From Ohtaekwangia sp. (GTDB lineage: Bacteria > Bacteroidota > Bacteroidia > Cytophagales > Cyclobacteriaceae): DNA of 64,000 bases. Under the pieces are notes generated by a model that worked only from the letters and a program-made list of their open reading frames with translations, did not search any database and was not told the DNA's origin. The stretch is taken from positions 124,001 to 188,000 of the forward strand of contig JAJNPV010000046.1 in NCBI GenBank assembly GCA_021155195.1. The letters are read 5' to 3'. Position numbers and translations under genes: made by a program. Of the stretch, positions 9,144-18,207 are shown piece by piece (within the stretch, counting starts at the first letter, position 1; each line of letters opens with the position of its first letter).

Positions 9144-9584
9144 ATGTCTATGAAAACTACCCTCTTACTCCTCGTGATATCATTATCCCTGCAGGCACAA
9201 CCAACATTAACCACCAGCCAACAAAAAGCAATTACTTCAGTGATTGAACGATATACTCTTGCCAGAGAAACAAAAGATACGATCTTGCTCAAAACAATCT
9301 TATCTCCTGAAATTGATCAATTGGTTTCCTCGGGTGAGTGGAGAACCGGGATAAACACTGCAGTGCAAGGCATGTTACGCAGTTCTGAGAACAATGCAGG
9401 TAAGCGAACTATTTCAATCGACAAAATCCGTTTGCTGACTAAAACGAGCGCAATAGTCGATACCCGCTACGAAATCCAGAATGCGGATGGCACTGCTCGT
9501 AAAATGTGGAGTACGTTTATTCTTGTATTTGCTGAGGACACCTGGAAGATCTTCGCTATCCGTAACATGTTACCTCAAAAGTGA
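9144..9584 (+). CDS. Small exported NTF2-like (SnoaL/DUF4440-like) protein
   Basis: A signal peptide (KTTLLLLVISLSLQAQ) is followed by about 125 residues. The pattern is a long N-terminal helix (QQKAITSVIERYTLARETKDTI), a short acidic-hydrophobic stretch (LSPEIDQLVSSGEWRTG) and four beta strands ending TWKIFAIRNMLP. This resembles the NTF2-like superfamily of DUF4440/SgcJ type, which binds small ligands or is catalytically inactive. Function unknown. Start may be ATG 9144 or ATG 9150. It stands alone between the divergent serine hydrolase and the convergent rhodanese gene. Confidence 0.6.
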   Translation: MSMKTTLLLLVISLSLQAQPTLTTSQQKAITSVIERYTLARETKDTILLKTILSPEIDQLVSSGEWRTGINTAVQGMLRSSENNAGKRTISIDKIRLLTKTSAIVDTRYEIQNADGTARKMWSTFILVFAEDTWKIFAIRNMLPQK

Positions 9585-9601
9585 TCTTAACTCAATACCG
9601 C

Positions 9602-10135
9602 TTATTTGTGCACCACAAAGTTTCTCATCAAACATTCATTCCCTTTAACACGCAGCGTTGAAACACCACCACTCATATTCTTAACCGTCTTAAAACCATT
9701 TTGTGTTAGCATCATGGCTGCACGCGGGCTTCTTATGCTTTGGCTGCAATACACCAACACTTCACGATCTTTATACTTTGTTAACTCGCCCATGCGTTGC
9801 TCCAACTCTTCCACATTAATATTGATAGCATTTTTAAAGTGCCCATAGGTGTTACGAAAAGCGGTTCCATCAAATTCACCTTTGGTTCTCACATCCAGTA
9901 ACAAAACTCCATTTGGATTATCCGTAATGCGCTTACAAAATTCATCGGTGGTAAGATTTTCAAACTGAATGGCCGATTTCTCAACCAATTTCATGTTGCA
10001 CGAAGGGCAAATGCCGGGTTTGGTATGAGCTACTTTATCACATGCATTCCCGCAAGGAGTACAAACATATTCCTTTGCTTGCGCAGAGGCAAGTACAGAG
10101 GCTGCACAAAAAATGAGTACAAAAATTGCCTTCAT
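9602..10135 (-). CDS. Exported rhodanese-like protein with Cys-rich N-terminal metal-binding segment
   Basis: Signal peptide (MKAIFVLIFCAASVLASAQA), then a Cys-rich stretch with Cys25, Cys28, Cys32, Cys43 and Cys46 (CTPCGNAC, CPSC), like a small zinc ribbon or heavy-metal-binding domain. Residues about 58-177 form a rhodanese domain with LLLDVRTKGEFDG and an active-site loop starting at Cys130 (YCSQSIRS). The catalytic Cys is present, so sulfur transfer or thiol chemistry is possible. Exported proteins of this layout are common in Bacteroidota. Partner and substrate are unknown. Monocistronic. Confidence 0.85.
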   Translation of the reverse strand: MKAIFVLIFCAASVLASAQAKEYVCTPCGNACDKVAHTKPGICPSCNMKLVEKSAIQFENLTTDEFCKRITDNPNGVLLLDVRTKGEFDGTAFRNTYGHFKNAININVEELEQRMGELTKYKDREVLVYCSQSIRSPRAAMMLTQNGFKTVKNMSGGVSTLRVKGNECLMRNFVVHK

Positions 10136-10156
10136 GGGTAGTCTTTATTGTTTCGA

Positions 10157-10164
10157 TAAAGCTA
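10157..10164 (-). promoter_or_regulatory. -7 box (TAGCTTTA, minus strand) for rhodanese gene
   Basis: The minus strand reads TAGCTTTA 21 bases before ATG 10135, matching TAnnTTTG except the last base. No strong -33 match; TTATG lies about 16 bases farther upstream. Confidence 0.4.
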
Positions 10165-10241
10165 CAAAATTTACAGTAGTCATAATTGAGTACTTATTCG
10201 CTTGAAAAAAATTCATATCTTATATTTCTAATCGATGTAAG

Positions 10242-13200
10242 ATGAATTGTTATTCAACATTCAAAGTAATCTCAAGTCTTATCTTGTTGGTGATACTAAT
10301 AGCAGTTGCGGGCTGTAATTCAGGCCGACAGAAAGCAACTGGAGATGATTTTGTAGTCCTGAGTATCGTTCAGGATGAAGCAGCTAATACCCTTTCGATT
10401 GTCCGAAAAGGCGAGCCAGAAGTTTTGGTAACGCAAAATGCCAGGCCTGATTTCCGACCGTATCTGCACCCCATTGCAGCACCGGATGGCAATGGGCAAC
10501 TCACCGAGTACAGTCCCGGCCATCACAAACATCAGACGGGTTTGTATTGGGGGTTTACCAGAGTGAATGGCACAGGAGCACCTATGGACACTGTGCATAA
10601 ATACTTTTATCAGAAGGATAAATTTCCTGAAATGCAAAAAAGCATAGGCCGCGATTTCTTTCATCATCCCGAAGGGGAGTATTGGAAGAAAGTATCCCTG
10701 GATGTGTTGGTGGCGGAAGGACGAGAGGTTTCGTGGCAAACTGTTTATGATTTATTGGATGAGAATGGTAAGGCTATTCTTCAGGAAACACAACTATGGA
10801 AGATGCGTGAGAAACAAGGAAAGTTTTTTCTTGAACTCGAATGGCAGGGAAAAGCACTGACAGATATTACCATTGGTGAGTTTGACTATGGTGGATTGTT
10901 TTTGCGCATGCCCTGGAAAGAAGGCATTAAAGGAGAAGCTGTTAATGCTGCACGGCAACACAATGAAAAAGCAGACAAGCAGCGAGCAATGTGGATGGAT
11001 GTTGCTATGCAAATGCAAGGGCGCGATGACTTAGCTCATGTCGCTATTTTTGATCATCCTGAGAATGCGGGCTTTCCCCATCCTTGGCGGGTAGATGGGC
11101 AGTTGGGCATTGGCCCGGTTCGCGCACGCATGGGCGATTGGCAAATTAAAGAAGGTGAAACAGAAATTATCAGGCATGAGATTGTTGCCTATACGGGAGA
11201 ACTGAATGATGTTGCGCTTACGGAATTATGGAATGAATACATCGGAAGTAATTCTATGTACTCAACCGCATCGTTATGGAACCTTGCGCAAGAGGAAGGG
11301 CGCTCCGCGAAATTTTTGACTCCTGAAGAAGCTGTTGAAAGCATGACTATGGTAAACGGTATAAAAGCCAACGCCTGGGCGGGTGAGCCGATGGTAACTC
11401 AGCCCATCGCATTTTGTTGGGATGACCGCGGACGCTTATGGGTTGCTGAAAACCGAGACTATGAATCCAGAGGCAGTGGGTTTTCAAATTTCGGAGATAG
11501 CAGGATTGTAATCCTTGAAGATACTGATTATGATGGCGATGCAGATAGCCGTAAAGTTTTTCTTGAGGGAATCCCTTTTCCATCGGCCATTGCCGTTGGC
11601 TTCGATGGACTTTTTTTAGGTGCCCCACCTAATTTGCTTTTTGTTCCTGATAAAAATGGGGATGACGTTGCCGATAAAGATATTGAAGTGTTATTAACGG
11701 GTTGGGGAATACGCGACCGACATGAGACAATCAATAGTTTTCACTGGGGTCCTGATGGTTGGTTATATGGGTTGGAAGGTTTTGCAACACCCTCTAAAAT
11801 CCGAAAGCCCAATGGCAAGGGTAAAATCTATAAGTCGAAAGAACCGTTTCCTGAAGACCTATTGGATGCAGATGGTGTGGACATCAATGGAGGTGTGTGG
11901 CGATATCATCCTACCAAAAAAAGATTTGAAGCCGTAGCGCATGGCTTCAGCAATCCGTGGGGGATTGACTATGACAGCAAAGGTCAATTGTTTATTACGG
12001 CTTGTGTTATCCCTCATTTGTTTCATGTTATTCCGGGTGGTATTTATCACCGCCAGGGCGGGCAACATTTTAATCCGTATATCTACAGCGACATTAGTAC
12101 TATTGTTGACCACCGCCATCGATCGGCTCATGGTGGAGCACGCATCTATCAATCCGATGCATTTTCTAAAATTCATCAAGGGCGAATGTTCATGGCCAAC
12201 ATTCACGAGCATGCAGTTCTCTCTGATGTGTTGGAGCCGAAAGGTTCTGGATTTGTAGCCCATCATGGCGATGATTTTTTAATGGCCAACAATGCCCAAT
12301 GGATTGGGTTCAGCATGGAAGTGGGTCCATCGGGAGATATGTATGTACTGGACTGGCATGATGCCGATATCTGTGGCAAGGAAGTGCTGAATAAAGAGAC
12401 CGGTAGAATATTTCGAATCAGTCCTGTAAAATCGTTAGCAGAGAATTGGGAAGGGCGATATAGTGATTTAAAGAAAATGACGGATGATCAGTTGGTGACA
12501 TTACAAACGAGTAGCAGTGATTGGCATGCACGAAGAGCGCGTGTGATCTTACAACATCGTGCGGCAATAGGAAAGTTATCGGATACTTCTGTTGCACAAC
12601 TAATGAAGTTATTTAATGATAAAAATCCGGAATACCGAATGCGAGCCATGTGGACGCTGCACATCACAAACAATTTTAAGGAAGAAGAGTTGCTAAAAGC
12701 CCTGTCGGATAAGGATGAATACGTTCGTGCGTGGTCTATTCAAATGCTTTGTGAGGATATGAATGCATCTACAAAAACGATTGAAAGTATGGTGAAGATG
12801 AGTAACTCCGATCCATCTGCAGTGGTACGTCTTTATTTAGCCGCAGCATTACAGCGTATGGATCCAAAATCAAAGTGGCTTATTGCCGAAGGATTAATTT
12901 CTCAATCAAAAGATATTGAAGACCATAATATTCCAAAAATGATTTGGTACGGAATGGAAGGATTGGTGGAACAAGCGCCAGCGAAAGCAATCGCTATGGT
13001 TGGTTCATCTAAGATACCCCTGATTGCTGAATTCACTTCAAGACGATTGGTGGATGCCAACGCATTAAATTTGTTAGTAACTGAACTTGGAAAAAATCCA
13101 ACGCAATTGCCAGCCATGTTAAAAGGAATGATCGCTGGACTTGAAGGTAGATCGGATATTAAAATTCCCGATAACTGGGTAACTGTTTATAATAAATTGA

Positions 13201-14153
13201 AATCCATCAAAGAAGTGGCACCACTCGCTCAGGAGATAGCACAACTGTTTGGCGATACCGAAGCCAAGCAAAAATTTCTTACCCAATTAAAAATTCAATC
13301 CGCACCCGTTGAAACCCGAAGGTTAGCCCTGAAAAGTTTAGCTGCGAAACAGAGTGGTGAGTTAGTACCAATTTTGCCCGGTTTACTCAACGAACCTGCA
13401 TTGCGGATAGATGCCATTCGTGCCATGGCAGCGTATGATCATGAACCGTTTGGGCATCTGTTGCTCGATGGCTTTGATTCTTTTACTTTACAAGAGCAAG
13501 GCGAAGCCCTTCAAACATTAGCCTCTCGAACGGTGTATGGTCGTTTGCTAACGCAGGCCATAAAGGACGAACAAATTAAGAAGAGTGCTGTGCCAGCCTA
13601 TGTTGCGCGGCAACTGCGCAGAGTGGTTGGCAATGGTTTCGTGGAAGTATGGGGTCCGATCGATCAACTTAACGGGGATAAAGCAGTTGCCTATAAACGA
13701 TATAGACATTTACTTACAGATCAATCATTAATAACGGCTGATCTTATAAAGGGCAGGGCGCTGTTTCAGCGCACCTGTAGTGCCTGCCATACACTCTACG
13801 GAGAAGGTGGAAAGCTGGGGCCGGACATTACAGGATCTAATCGAACCAATATCGATTACTTGCTTAATAATCTAATCGAACCAAGCAGCGAGATTCAAGA
13901 TGACTATCGCATGGTGGTGATCACCAGCAGGGACGGTCGCACGTATAGCGGAAATATTATTGCCGAAAATGAACGGCAGGTTACATTACGTGTTATCGGA
14001 CAGGACCAACTCGTACTTAACAAATCCGACATCCAATCGCGGGAGACTGCCTCAACATCGCTGATGCCGGAGGGTTTATTACAAACATTGACAGATAAAG
14101 AAGTTTTAGACTTAGTTGCATACCTTCGAACTAGCATGAAACCTGCTCTATAA
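10242..14153 (+). CDS. Giant lipoprotein: DUF6807 (PmoA-like) + PVC-type dehydrogenase propeller + HEAT-like repeats + cytochrome c
   Basis: A 1303-residue protein with a lipobox (LIAVAGC). Four parts are visible. Residues about 30-345 match the DUF6807/'methane oxygenase PmoA' family (HHKHQTGLYWGF, FFHHPEGEYWKK, HPENAGFPHPWRVDGQLGIGP). About 365-710 is the 'PVC-type heme-binding CxxCH' propeller (WDDRGRLWVAENRDY, FGDSRIVILEDTDYDGDAD, GFSNPWGIDYDSKGQLF). About 740-1130 is a helical HEAT-like array. About 1165-1303 is a cytochrome c domain with Cys1179-Ser-Ala-Cys1182-His1183 and LGPDITGSNRTN. Likely a periplasmic oxidoreductase acting on sugars or related alcohols, with the bound heme as electron carrier (inference from family; substrate unknown). 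The DUF6807 part is normally a separate protein. Monocistronic. Confidence 0.85.
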   Translation: MNCYSTFKVISSLILLVILIAVAGCNSGRQKATGDDFVVLSIVQDEAANTLSIVRKGEPEVLVTQNARPDFRPYLHPIAAPDGNGQLTEYSPGHHKHQTGLYWGFTRVNGTGAPMDTVHKYFYQKDKFPEMQKSIGRDFFHHPEGEYWKKVSLDVLVAEGREVSWQTVYDLLDENGKAILQETQLWKMREKQGKFFLELEWQGKALTDITIGEFDYGGLFLRMPWKEGIKGEAVNAARQHNEKADKQRAMWMDVAMQMQGRDDLAHVAIFDHPENAGFPHPWRVDGQLGIGPVRARMGDWQIKEGETEIIRHEIVAYTGELNDVALTELWNEYIGSNSMYSTASLWNLAQEEGRSAKFLTPEEAVESMTMVNGIKANAWAGEPMVTQPIAFCWDDRGRLWVAENRDYESRGSGFSNFGDSRIVILEDTDYDGDADSRKVFLEGIPFPSAIAVGFDGLFLGAPPNLLFVPDKNGDDVADKDIEVLLTGWGIRDRHETINSFHWGPDGWLYGLEGFATPSKIRKPNGKGKIYKSKEPFPEDLLDADGVDINGGVWRYHPTKKRFEAVAHGFSNPWGIDYDSKGQLFITACVIPHLFHVIPGGIYHRQGGQHFNPYIYSDISTIVDHRHRSAHGGARIYQSDAFSKIHQGRMFMANIHEHAVLSDVLEPKGSGFVAHHGDDFLMANNAQWIGFSMEVGPSGDMYVLDWHDADICGKEVLNKETGRIFRISPVKSLAENWEGRYSDLKKMTDDQLVTLQTSSSDWHARRARVILQHRAAIGKLSDTSVAQLMKLFNDKNPEYRMRAMWTLHITNNFKEEELLKALSDKDEYVRAWSIQMLCEDMNASTKTIESMVKMSNSDPSAVVRLYLAAALQRMDPKSKWLIAEGLISQSKDIEDHNIPKMIWYGMEGLVEQAPAKAIAMVGSSKIPLIAEFTSRRLVDANALNLLVTELGKNPTQLPAMLKGMIAGLEGRSDIKIPDNWVTVYNKLKSIKEVAPLAQEIAQLFGDTEAKQKFLTQLKIQSAPVETRRLALKSLAAKQSGELVPILPGLLNEPALRIDAIRAMAAYDHEPFGHLLLDGFDSFTLQEQGEALQTLASRTVYGRLLTQAIKDEQIKKSAVPAYVARQLRRVVGNGFVEVWGPIDQLNGDKAVAYKRYRHLLTDQSLITADLIKGRALFQRTCSACHTLYGEGGKLGPDITGSNRTNIDYLLNNLIEPSSEIQDDYRMVVITSRDGRTYSGNIIAENERQVTLRVIGQDQLVLNKSDIQSRETASTSLMPEGLLQTLTDKEVLDLVAYLRTSMKPAL

Positions 14154-14226
14154 CTTCATTGAAAGTTTTAAATTACATGTGTTTTTTGATGGTACATTTA
14201 TTAATGTCTTATTTAAATCTTAACAT

Positions 14227-14412
14227 ATGAACATTGACGCGAAATATAATCCAATACTTCTGGAAGCTCTGGAAGACATGATGTACAAGCTTTCCATTCA
14301 ACTTGATGGGTTAAAGGGTGGGCCATTAACAAAGGAGCGAAAAGACCTTACTAAAAAGCAAGCAATGCTGGAAGAGTTGCAACACAAAATCTCTATTGCA
14401 AAAGACGAATAG
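14227..14412 (+). CDS. Small hypothetical helical protein (61 aa)
   Basis: A 61-residue soluble protein with a strongly charged, heptad-like helical pattern (ILLEALEDMMYKLSIQLDGLKGG, then LTKERKDLTKKQAMLEELQHKIS), probably a helical hairpin. No signal peptide or recognised domain. It follows the giant cytochrome gene by 73 bases. Coding is supported by the ATG after an AT-rich leader and by the amphipathic pattern only. Confidence 0.5.
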   Translation: MNIDAKYNPILLEALEDMMYKLSIQLDGLKGGPLTKERKDLTKKQAMLEELQHKISIAKDE

Positions 14413-14503
14413 GTGTGTGGCGAATTGAACAGTTAGTTAATCCCTTTCATCATCGAATCTTCACGGAATAGGATAAAAATAATTTAAGGACATTATTCAA
14501 AGG

Positions 14504-14532
14504 TTGTTAATCCCCGCAAACCAATACCTTTA
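14504..14532 (+). promoter_or_regulatory. Bacteroidota promoter: -33 TTG (14504-14506), 18 bp, -7 TACCTTTA (14525-14532)
   Basis: Both elements are present with 18-base spacing, followed by ATG 14552. This shows that the in-frame TTG at 14504, which would lengthen the next gene by 16 codons, is a promoter element and not a start codon. Confidence 0.6.
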
Positions 14533-14551
14533 CGCTCAAGACAACCATACT

Positions 14552-14842
14552 ATGAATATTAGTGTTTGGCAGGTGATTCGTGATGACACCAAAAGAACTT
14601 TTGAGGTTTGCGGTAAAACAAATAATGACAATGCCTTCACCAATCGTACACATGCTATGCAAAAGGCAGGTATGAACGTAAGTTGCATGACGCCACCTGT
14701 AACCAATAAAACGGCCAGCAAAGACTTCATAAAAATTGTGGGCTACACACAGGAAGACGGGCTACACGATCGCCTTTCGAAAGAATTCATGAAAATAACC
14801 CTTAGTGGATATGAAGGCCTCAATGAATATCAGGATGACTGA
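14552..14842 (+). CDS. Hypothetical small cytoplasmic protein (96 aa)
   Basis: From ATG 14552 the protein reads MNISVWQVIRDDTKRTFEV and has no signal or membrane segment. It includes two internal Cys residues (VCGKTNND, NVSCMTPPV) and an acidic C-terminus (NEYQDD). No family recognised. The start is set by the -33/-7 promoter just upstream. A second small gene begins 25 bases downstream. Confidence 0.55.
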   Translation: MNISVWQVIRDDTKRTFEVCGKTNNDNAFTNRTHAMQKAGMNVSCMTPPVTNKTASKDFIKIVGYTQEDGLHDRLSKEFMKITLSGYEGLNEYQDD

Positions 14843-14867
14843 ATGTAACAACAAAAATGAATAGGAG

Positions 14868-15026
14868 ATGTGGGTCTATATAATTGGTGGCTTTGTAGCG
14901 CTTTGTTTAATTTCGTTTATAGCTATGGCATTCATCTTTTACAAGCCCATGAAGGTAAGTCAGCGAGATGAACTTGAACGTAAGGAATCAGCCTCATCAA
15001 CTTTTAAAAATATTTCAGATAGCTAA
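14868..15026 (+). CDS. Small single-span membrane protein (52 aa)
   Basis: An ORF of 52 codons, MWVYIIGGFVALCLIS at its start, with one hydrophobic segment of about 24 residues, then a charged tail (KVSQRDELERKE). An AGGAG lies directly before the ATG, too close for standard SD spacing. The gene follows the 96-residue protein by 25 bases and ends 7 bases before the convergent DUF4340 stop. The hydrophobic-then-charged pattern supports real coding, but the size makes this tentative. Confidence 0.5.
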   Translation: MWVYIIGGFVALCLISFIAMAFIFYKPMKVSQRDELERKESASSTFKNISDS

Positions 15027-15033
15027 ATGTTCG

Positions 15034-15978
15034 CTAAGGTAAAGATGTACTGAAATGATTTTTCCCTACCAGTAAATCTTTTTCTATTATGGATCCTTCA
15101 CTCGAAAAGAAAACTCCTGGTTGAAGGGATGACCGCAGCGTCCAGGTAGTTCCATTTTTCCAGCCTTCAATAGTGCACAGCACGCCTCCTGAACCATTGA
15201 TTTCCACTACAGCATCTGCCTGCAAGGGTGCATTGAAATCATTTGAAAATGTGTTTAATCGCTTGTTGGTAAGTTGGTTCAGATAAGTATCAACTTTAGA
15301 ACGATTTATAGGTGCACCCTGAACTAACCAAAGTGTATCTTGCTTTTGTAACAAAAAGCTTGAATCAGCGGGATACTTAAAAGCAATTCGTTGCACTAGA
15401 TCTTTCGGAACTTTTACAAATGATTTATCGCGCAAGTCTGCCAGGCTACGATTTACAGTTGAGGATAAAAATCCAGTTACGGAATACACTTCATCCTCAT
15501 CAGATAAACGAACATAGGTATAACTACTTCCACCATATTGACTAGTACCACTTTGATTAAATCCGGATTTACCCACGGTAATACTCTCCTTTAAATTCCC
15601 ATCATTGTATAATGAAACATGTGTTCCCGATTCGCCTACCTGAAACGTTTCCCACTTCTCTTTTTTACCACTTACCATCCGCTCCGGACGAATGGAGCAA
15701 AAGGTTTGAAGGAGATCTTTTATAGAGTAAGAATCCGCATTGTACTTCTTGCCAGCTTGCTCCACGGTCCACGCTTTGCCACTCCTTATCAGCTTGATCT
15801 GATCTTGTTGATTGGCCGGACTAATCCGGATTTCGGTAATGGTGGCGGAATCGAGTGAAACTAAATCCTTGCGAATAGTGGATTCCAAGCCAGGTGATCG
15901 AAATAACCGACTGGCAACAAATACACCAACCAGTACTACCAGAACAAGAATTAGAATTTTATTATTAATCTTTTTCAT
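15034..15978 (-). CDS. DUF4340 protein of the gld ABC operon
   Basis: A 314-residue protein with one N-terminal membrane anchor (about 7-25) and a long beta-rich periplasmic part typical of DUF4340 (ITEIRISPANQQDQIKLIRSGKAWTVE, VRLSDEDEVYSVTGFL, DKSFVKVPKDLVQRIAF). The family is known from operons with GldG-like auxiliary components of ABC transporters; role unresolved. Here it is the last gene of gldA-gldF-gldG-DUF4340 and overlaps the end of gldG by 14 bases, so translational coupling is likely. It probably works with the GldG periplasmic domain in gliding or secretion-related export (inference). Confidence 0.82.
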   Translation of the reverse strand: MKKINNKILILVLVVLVGVFVASRLFRSPGLESTIRKDLVSLDSATITEIRISPANQQDQIKLIRSGKAWTVEQAGKKYNADSYSIKDLLQTFCSIRPERMVSGKKEKWETFQVGESGTHVSLYNDGNLKESITVGKSGFNQSGTSQYGGSSYTYVRLSDEDEVYSVTGFLSSTVNRSLADLRDKSFVKVPKDLVQRIAFKYPADSSFLLQKQDTLWLVQGAPINRSKVDTYLNQLTNKRLNTFSNDFNAPLQADAVVEINGSGGVLCTIEGWKNGTTWTLRSSLQPGVFFSSEGSIIEKDLLVGKNHFSTSLP

Positions 15979-17479
15979 AGTTCAAACTCATTCGCTTTAA
16001 TCGTTGCATGCGATTGTATTGAAACCGCACTAATCCATAAATCATAACCAGCAGCAGAGGTAAGGCAAAGTTTACATATTTAATAAGGGTTTTGGTACTA
16101 TCCTCCAATTCATCGATGGGTCGTGAAGTGACACCCTTGGTACGCAAAGCAATCAATCCTGTATCATCAGAAAGCCAGTCAATCGTATTGGATAATAGAC
16201 TCACATTATCGGGTTGTAATCTGCGTGGTTGCTGTCCACCTCCGTTTATTACGAAATCTCCGTCTGCAATCACAACTAGTTTTGATTCGGTTTGTAATCC
16301 AAATTTTCCTTCCAGCGCTGCCCCCATAATAATGCCACTTAATGGAAGGTCAGCTTCTGTCCATTGTTTTTGCACATTAAAATATTGCGGTGCTGCAAAT
16401 GAATTTGACTTATCGGAAGTATAAAGCAAAGGATTAAATCGCTTTGATGTATCACCCACAAATTTTATCGAACTGGCAAACTCAAACATGACATTCTCAA
16501 GTCCTTTTGTAATAGGGTGGTCCGAAAACTTTCCCACTAAAGGCAGATATGGAAAAGCAACCTGCGACTGCATTGTAAAAAAGCCTTGCTGCTGCTGAAG
16601 GGTTACGGAACCACATTTGGCATCCACTACAAAATTTGGTTCCACTAAAATTCCTTTTGATTGTAGCCAATTTTCCAAGCCGATATCTTGTACATAACCA
16701 TAGGCATTTTGCAAATCTCCATTCACCCGGTTTATTGCTACGGCAAGATTACCACCACGGGCTAAGAATCCATCTAACTTTTGCAAGTCGGGTGTTTTAA
16801 TACTATCAGTAGGACGAACGATGACCAGGGTTTTTATGGAAGGTGGAATATCGGTTGTATCTGTTAATAATACAGACTGCACATTATACAAAATTTGAAG
16901 CTGCTCATTTAACTGATTCATTTCAGATAAAGAAGGCTCACCGTGGCCTTGCAAAAATCCAAGAGTAGTTTTTTCTGTAACCGAAATTTTTTTGATCGCT
17001 GTTGACAAGGCATACTCCATGGCGGCTCCAGGCTGCAAGAATGGGATTACTTCTTGTTTGTCGTTTAAAGAAATCAAGGCTCCTAAAAATGCTTTCTGTT
17101 GTTTTACTTGATCCTTCTCGCGTACATTAATTAACACAGGTTGAATGCCATGCTCTGTTGCCTCGCGCTCATTCACTTCCTTTTCATTCGGATTAATGAA
17201 TTCGTATTGCAACATTCCATCGGCTTTATTGGCATATTCAATTAGTAATTCCTGAAAGTCTTTACGGGTTTTAATAATGTGAGGTGGAAGATCTTCAGAA
17301 AAATAAGCCTTTACGGTAACAGGCTCTTCCAGATTGTCCAGAATATTTTCGGTAGCCTCACTCAGGGTGTATTGCTTTCCTTCTGTTATGTCCAGCCGCA
17401 CATGAAATTCATTGGCGAGCAGGTTTAGAACCAATATAAGTGTGATAATCAAAAACGTAGAAACATAAACTTTTTTCAT
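15965..17479 (-). CDS. gldG: Gliding-associated ABC transporter substrate-binding protein GldG
   Basis: A 504-residue protein with an N-terminal membrane segment (VYVSTFLIITLILVLNLLA), a large periplasmic region and a C-terminal membrane segment (YVNFALPLLLVMIYGLV). GldG/ABC_transp_aux features: DITEGKQYTLSEATENIL and EEPVTVKAYFSEDLPP near the start, EYALSTAIKKISVTEKTTLGFLQGHGEPS in the middle, and VIADGDFVINGG followed by a conserved LLSNTIDWLSDDTGLI near the end. In Flavobacterium GldA, GldF and GldG form an ABC transporter needed for gliding. It begins 2 bases after gldF. Confidence 0.92.
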   Translation of the reverse strand: MKKVYVSTFLIITLILVLNLLANEFHVRLDITEGKQYTLSEATENILDNLEEPVTVKAYFSEDLPPHIIKTRKDFQELLIEYANKADGMLQYEFINPNEKEVNEREATEHGIQPVLINVREKDQVKQQKAFLGALISLNDKQEVIPFLQPGAAMEYALSTAIKKISVTEKTTLGFLQGHGEPSLSEMNQLNEQLQILYNVQSVLLTDTTDIPPSIKTLVIVRPTDSIKTPDLQKLDGFLARGGNLAVAINRVNGDLQNAYGYVQDIGLENWLQSKGILVEPNFVVDAKCGSVTLQQQQGFFTMQSQVAFPYLPLVGKFSDHPITKGLENVMFEFASSIKFVGDTSKRFNPLLYTSDKSNSFAAPQYFNVQKQWTEADLPLSGIIMGAALEGKFGLQTESKLVVIADGDFVINGGGQQPRRLQPDNVSLLSNTIDWLSDDTGLIALRTKGVTSRPIDELEDSTKTLIKYVNFALPLLLVMIYGLVRFQYNRMQRLKRMSLNYEKD

Positions 17480-17481
17480 AG

Positions 17482-18207
17482 TTAGTTCACGTTGCGTTTT
17501 GTTAGAGATAATTCAGATAAAAAAAGTCCAATGCAAACAATGGACAAAAAATAGATCAGGTCTCGGGTATCAATAACTCCGCGCGAGATACTCTCGAAAT
17601 GATCAGATAAACTTAGTGTGCTTAGTAATTGACCAATAAAACCGGTATTGTTATTGGCCAGTACGCCAAATATCATGTGAAAGAAAAGACCGATGAGCAA
17701 TGCCAACAAGAAAGCAACAATCTGATTGCTGGTAATGCTGCTGGCATATAAACCAATGCTAATATAAGCCGCACTCATTAAAAGCAAGCCCAGGTAGCCA
17801 CTAAAGATTTCGCCATAGTCGATATTACCAATATTAGCCAATGTAACCACATAGGGTAAGGTGAACGCCAAAGCAATCGCAACCAATAATAGTGTTGATA
17901 GGAATTTGCCAATTACCACTTCACGGTCGGTAACTGCCTTGGTTAGCAGCAGTTCAATAGTGCCGGTTTTCTTTTCTTCGGCAAGCAACCGCATGGTTAG
18001 GGCCGGAATAAAAAAGAAAAGCGTCCAGAAGGCAATGTTAAAGAATGATTGCAAGCTTGCCTGTCCGATAAAAAATATATCAGAACCAAATAGCCAGGTA
18101 AAAAATCCACTGAATCCTAAAAAAAGTATTAATAAGATGTACGCGATAAGCGAATCAAAAAAAGAACCTAGTTCTCGTTTTGCGATTACCCAAATAGTAC
18201 GCATCAA
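17482..18207 (-). CDS. gldF: Gliding-associated ABC transporter permease GldF
   Basis: A 241-residue inner-membrane permease with six hydrophobic segments (beginning FDSLIAYILLILFLGFSG). The cytoplasmic loop holds MRLLAEEKKTGTIELLLTKAV, the hallmark of ABC-2-type permeases of the GldF/NosY kind. It starts inside gldA with a 4-base overlap and is followed by gldG after 2 bases, so the three are a tightly coupled unit. It forms the channel of the GldAFG exporter. Confidence 0.92.
   Translation of the reverse strand: MMRTIWVIAKRELGSFFDSLIAYILLILFLGFSGFFTWLFGSDIFFIGQASLQSFFNIAFWTLFFFIPALTMRLLAEEKKTGTIELLLTKAVTDREVVIGKFLSTLLLVAIALAFTLPYVVTLANIGNIDYGEIFSGYLGLLLMSAAYISIGLYASSITSNQIVAFLLALLIGLFFHMIFGVLANNNTGFIGQLLSTLSLSDHFESISRGVIDTRDLIYFLSIVCIGLFLSELSLTKRNVN

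Noticed and set aside
11859..12266. 135-codon ORF on the minus strand inside the giant cytochrome gene
   Set aside because: Lies fully antisense to a well-supported domain; composition and motifs do not look like protein.
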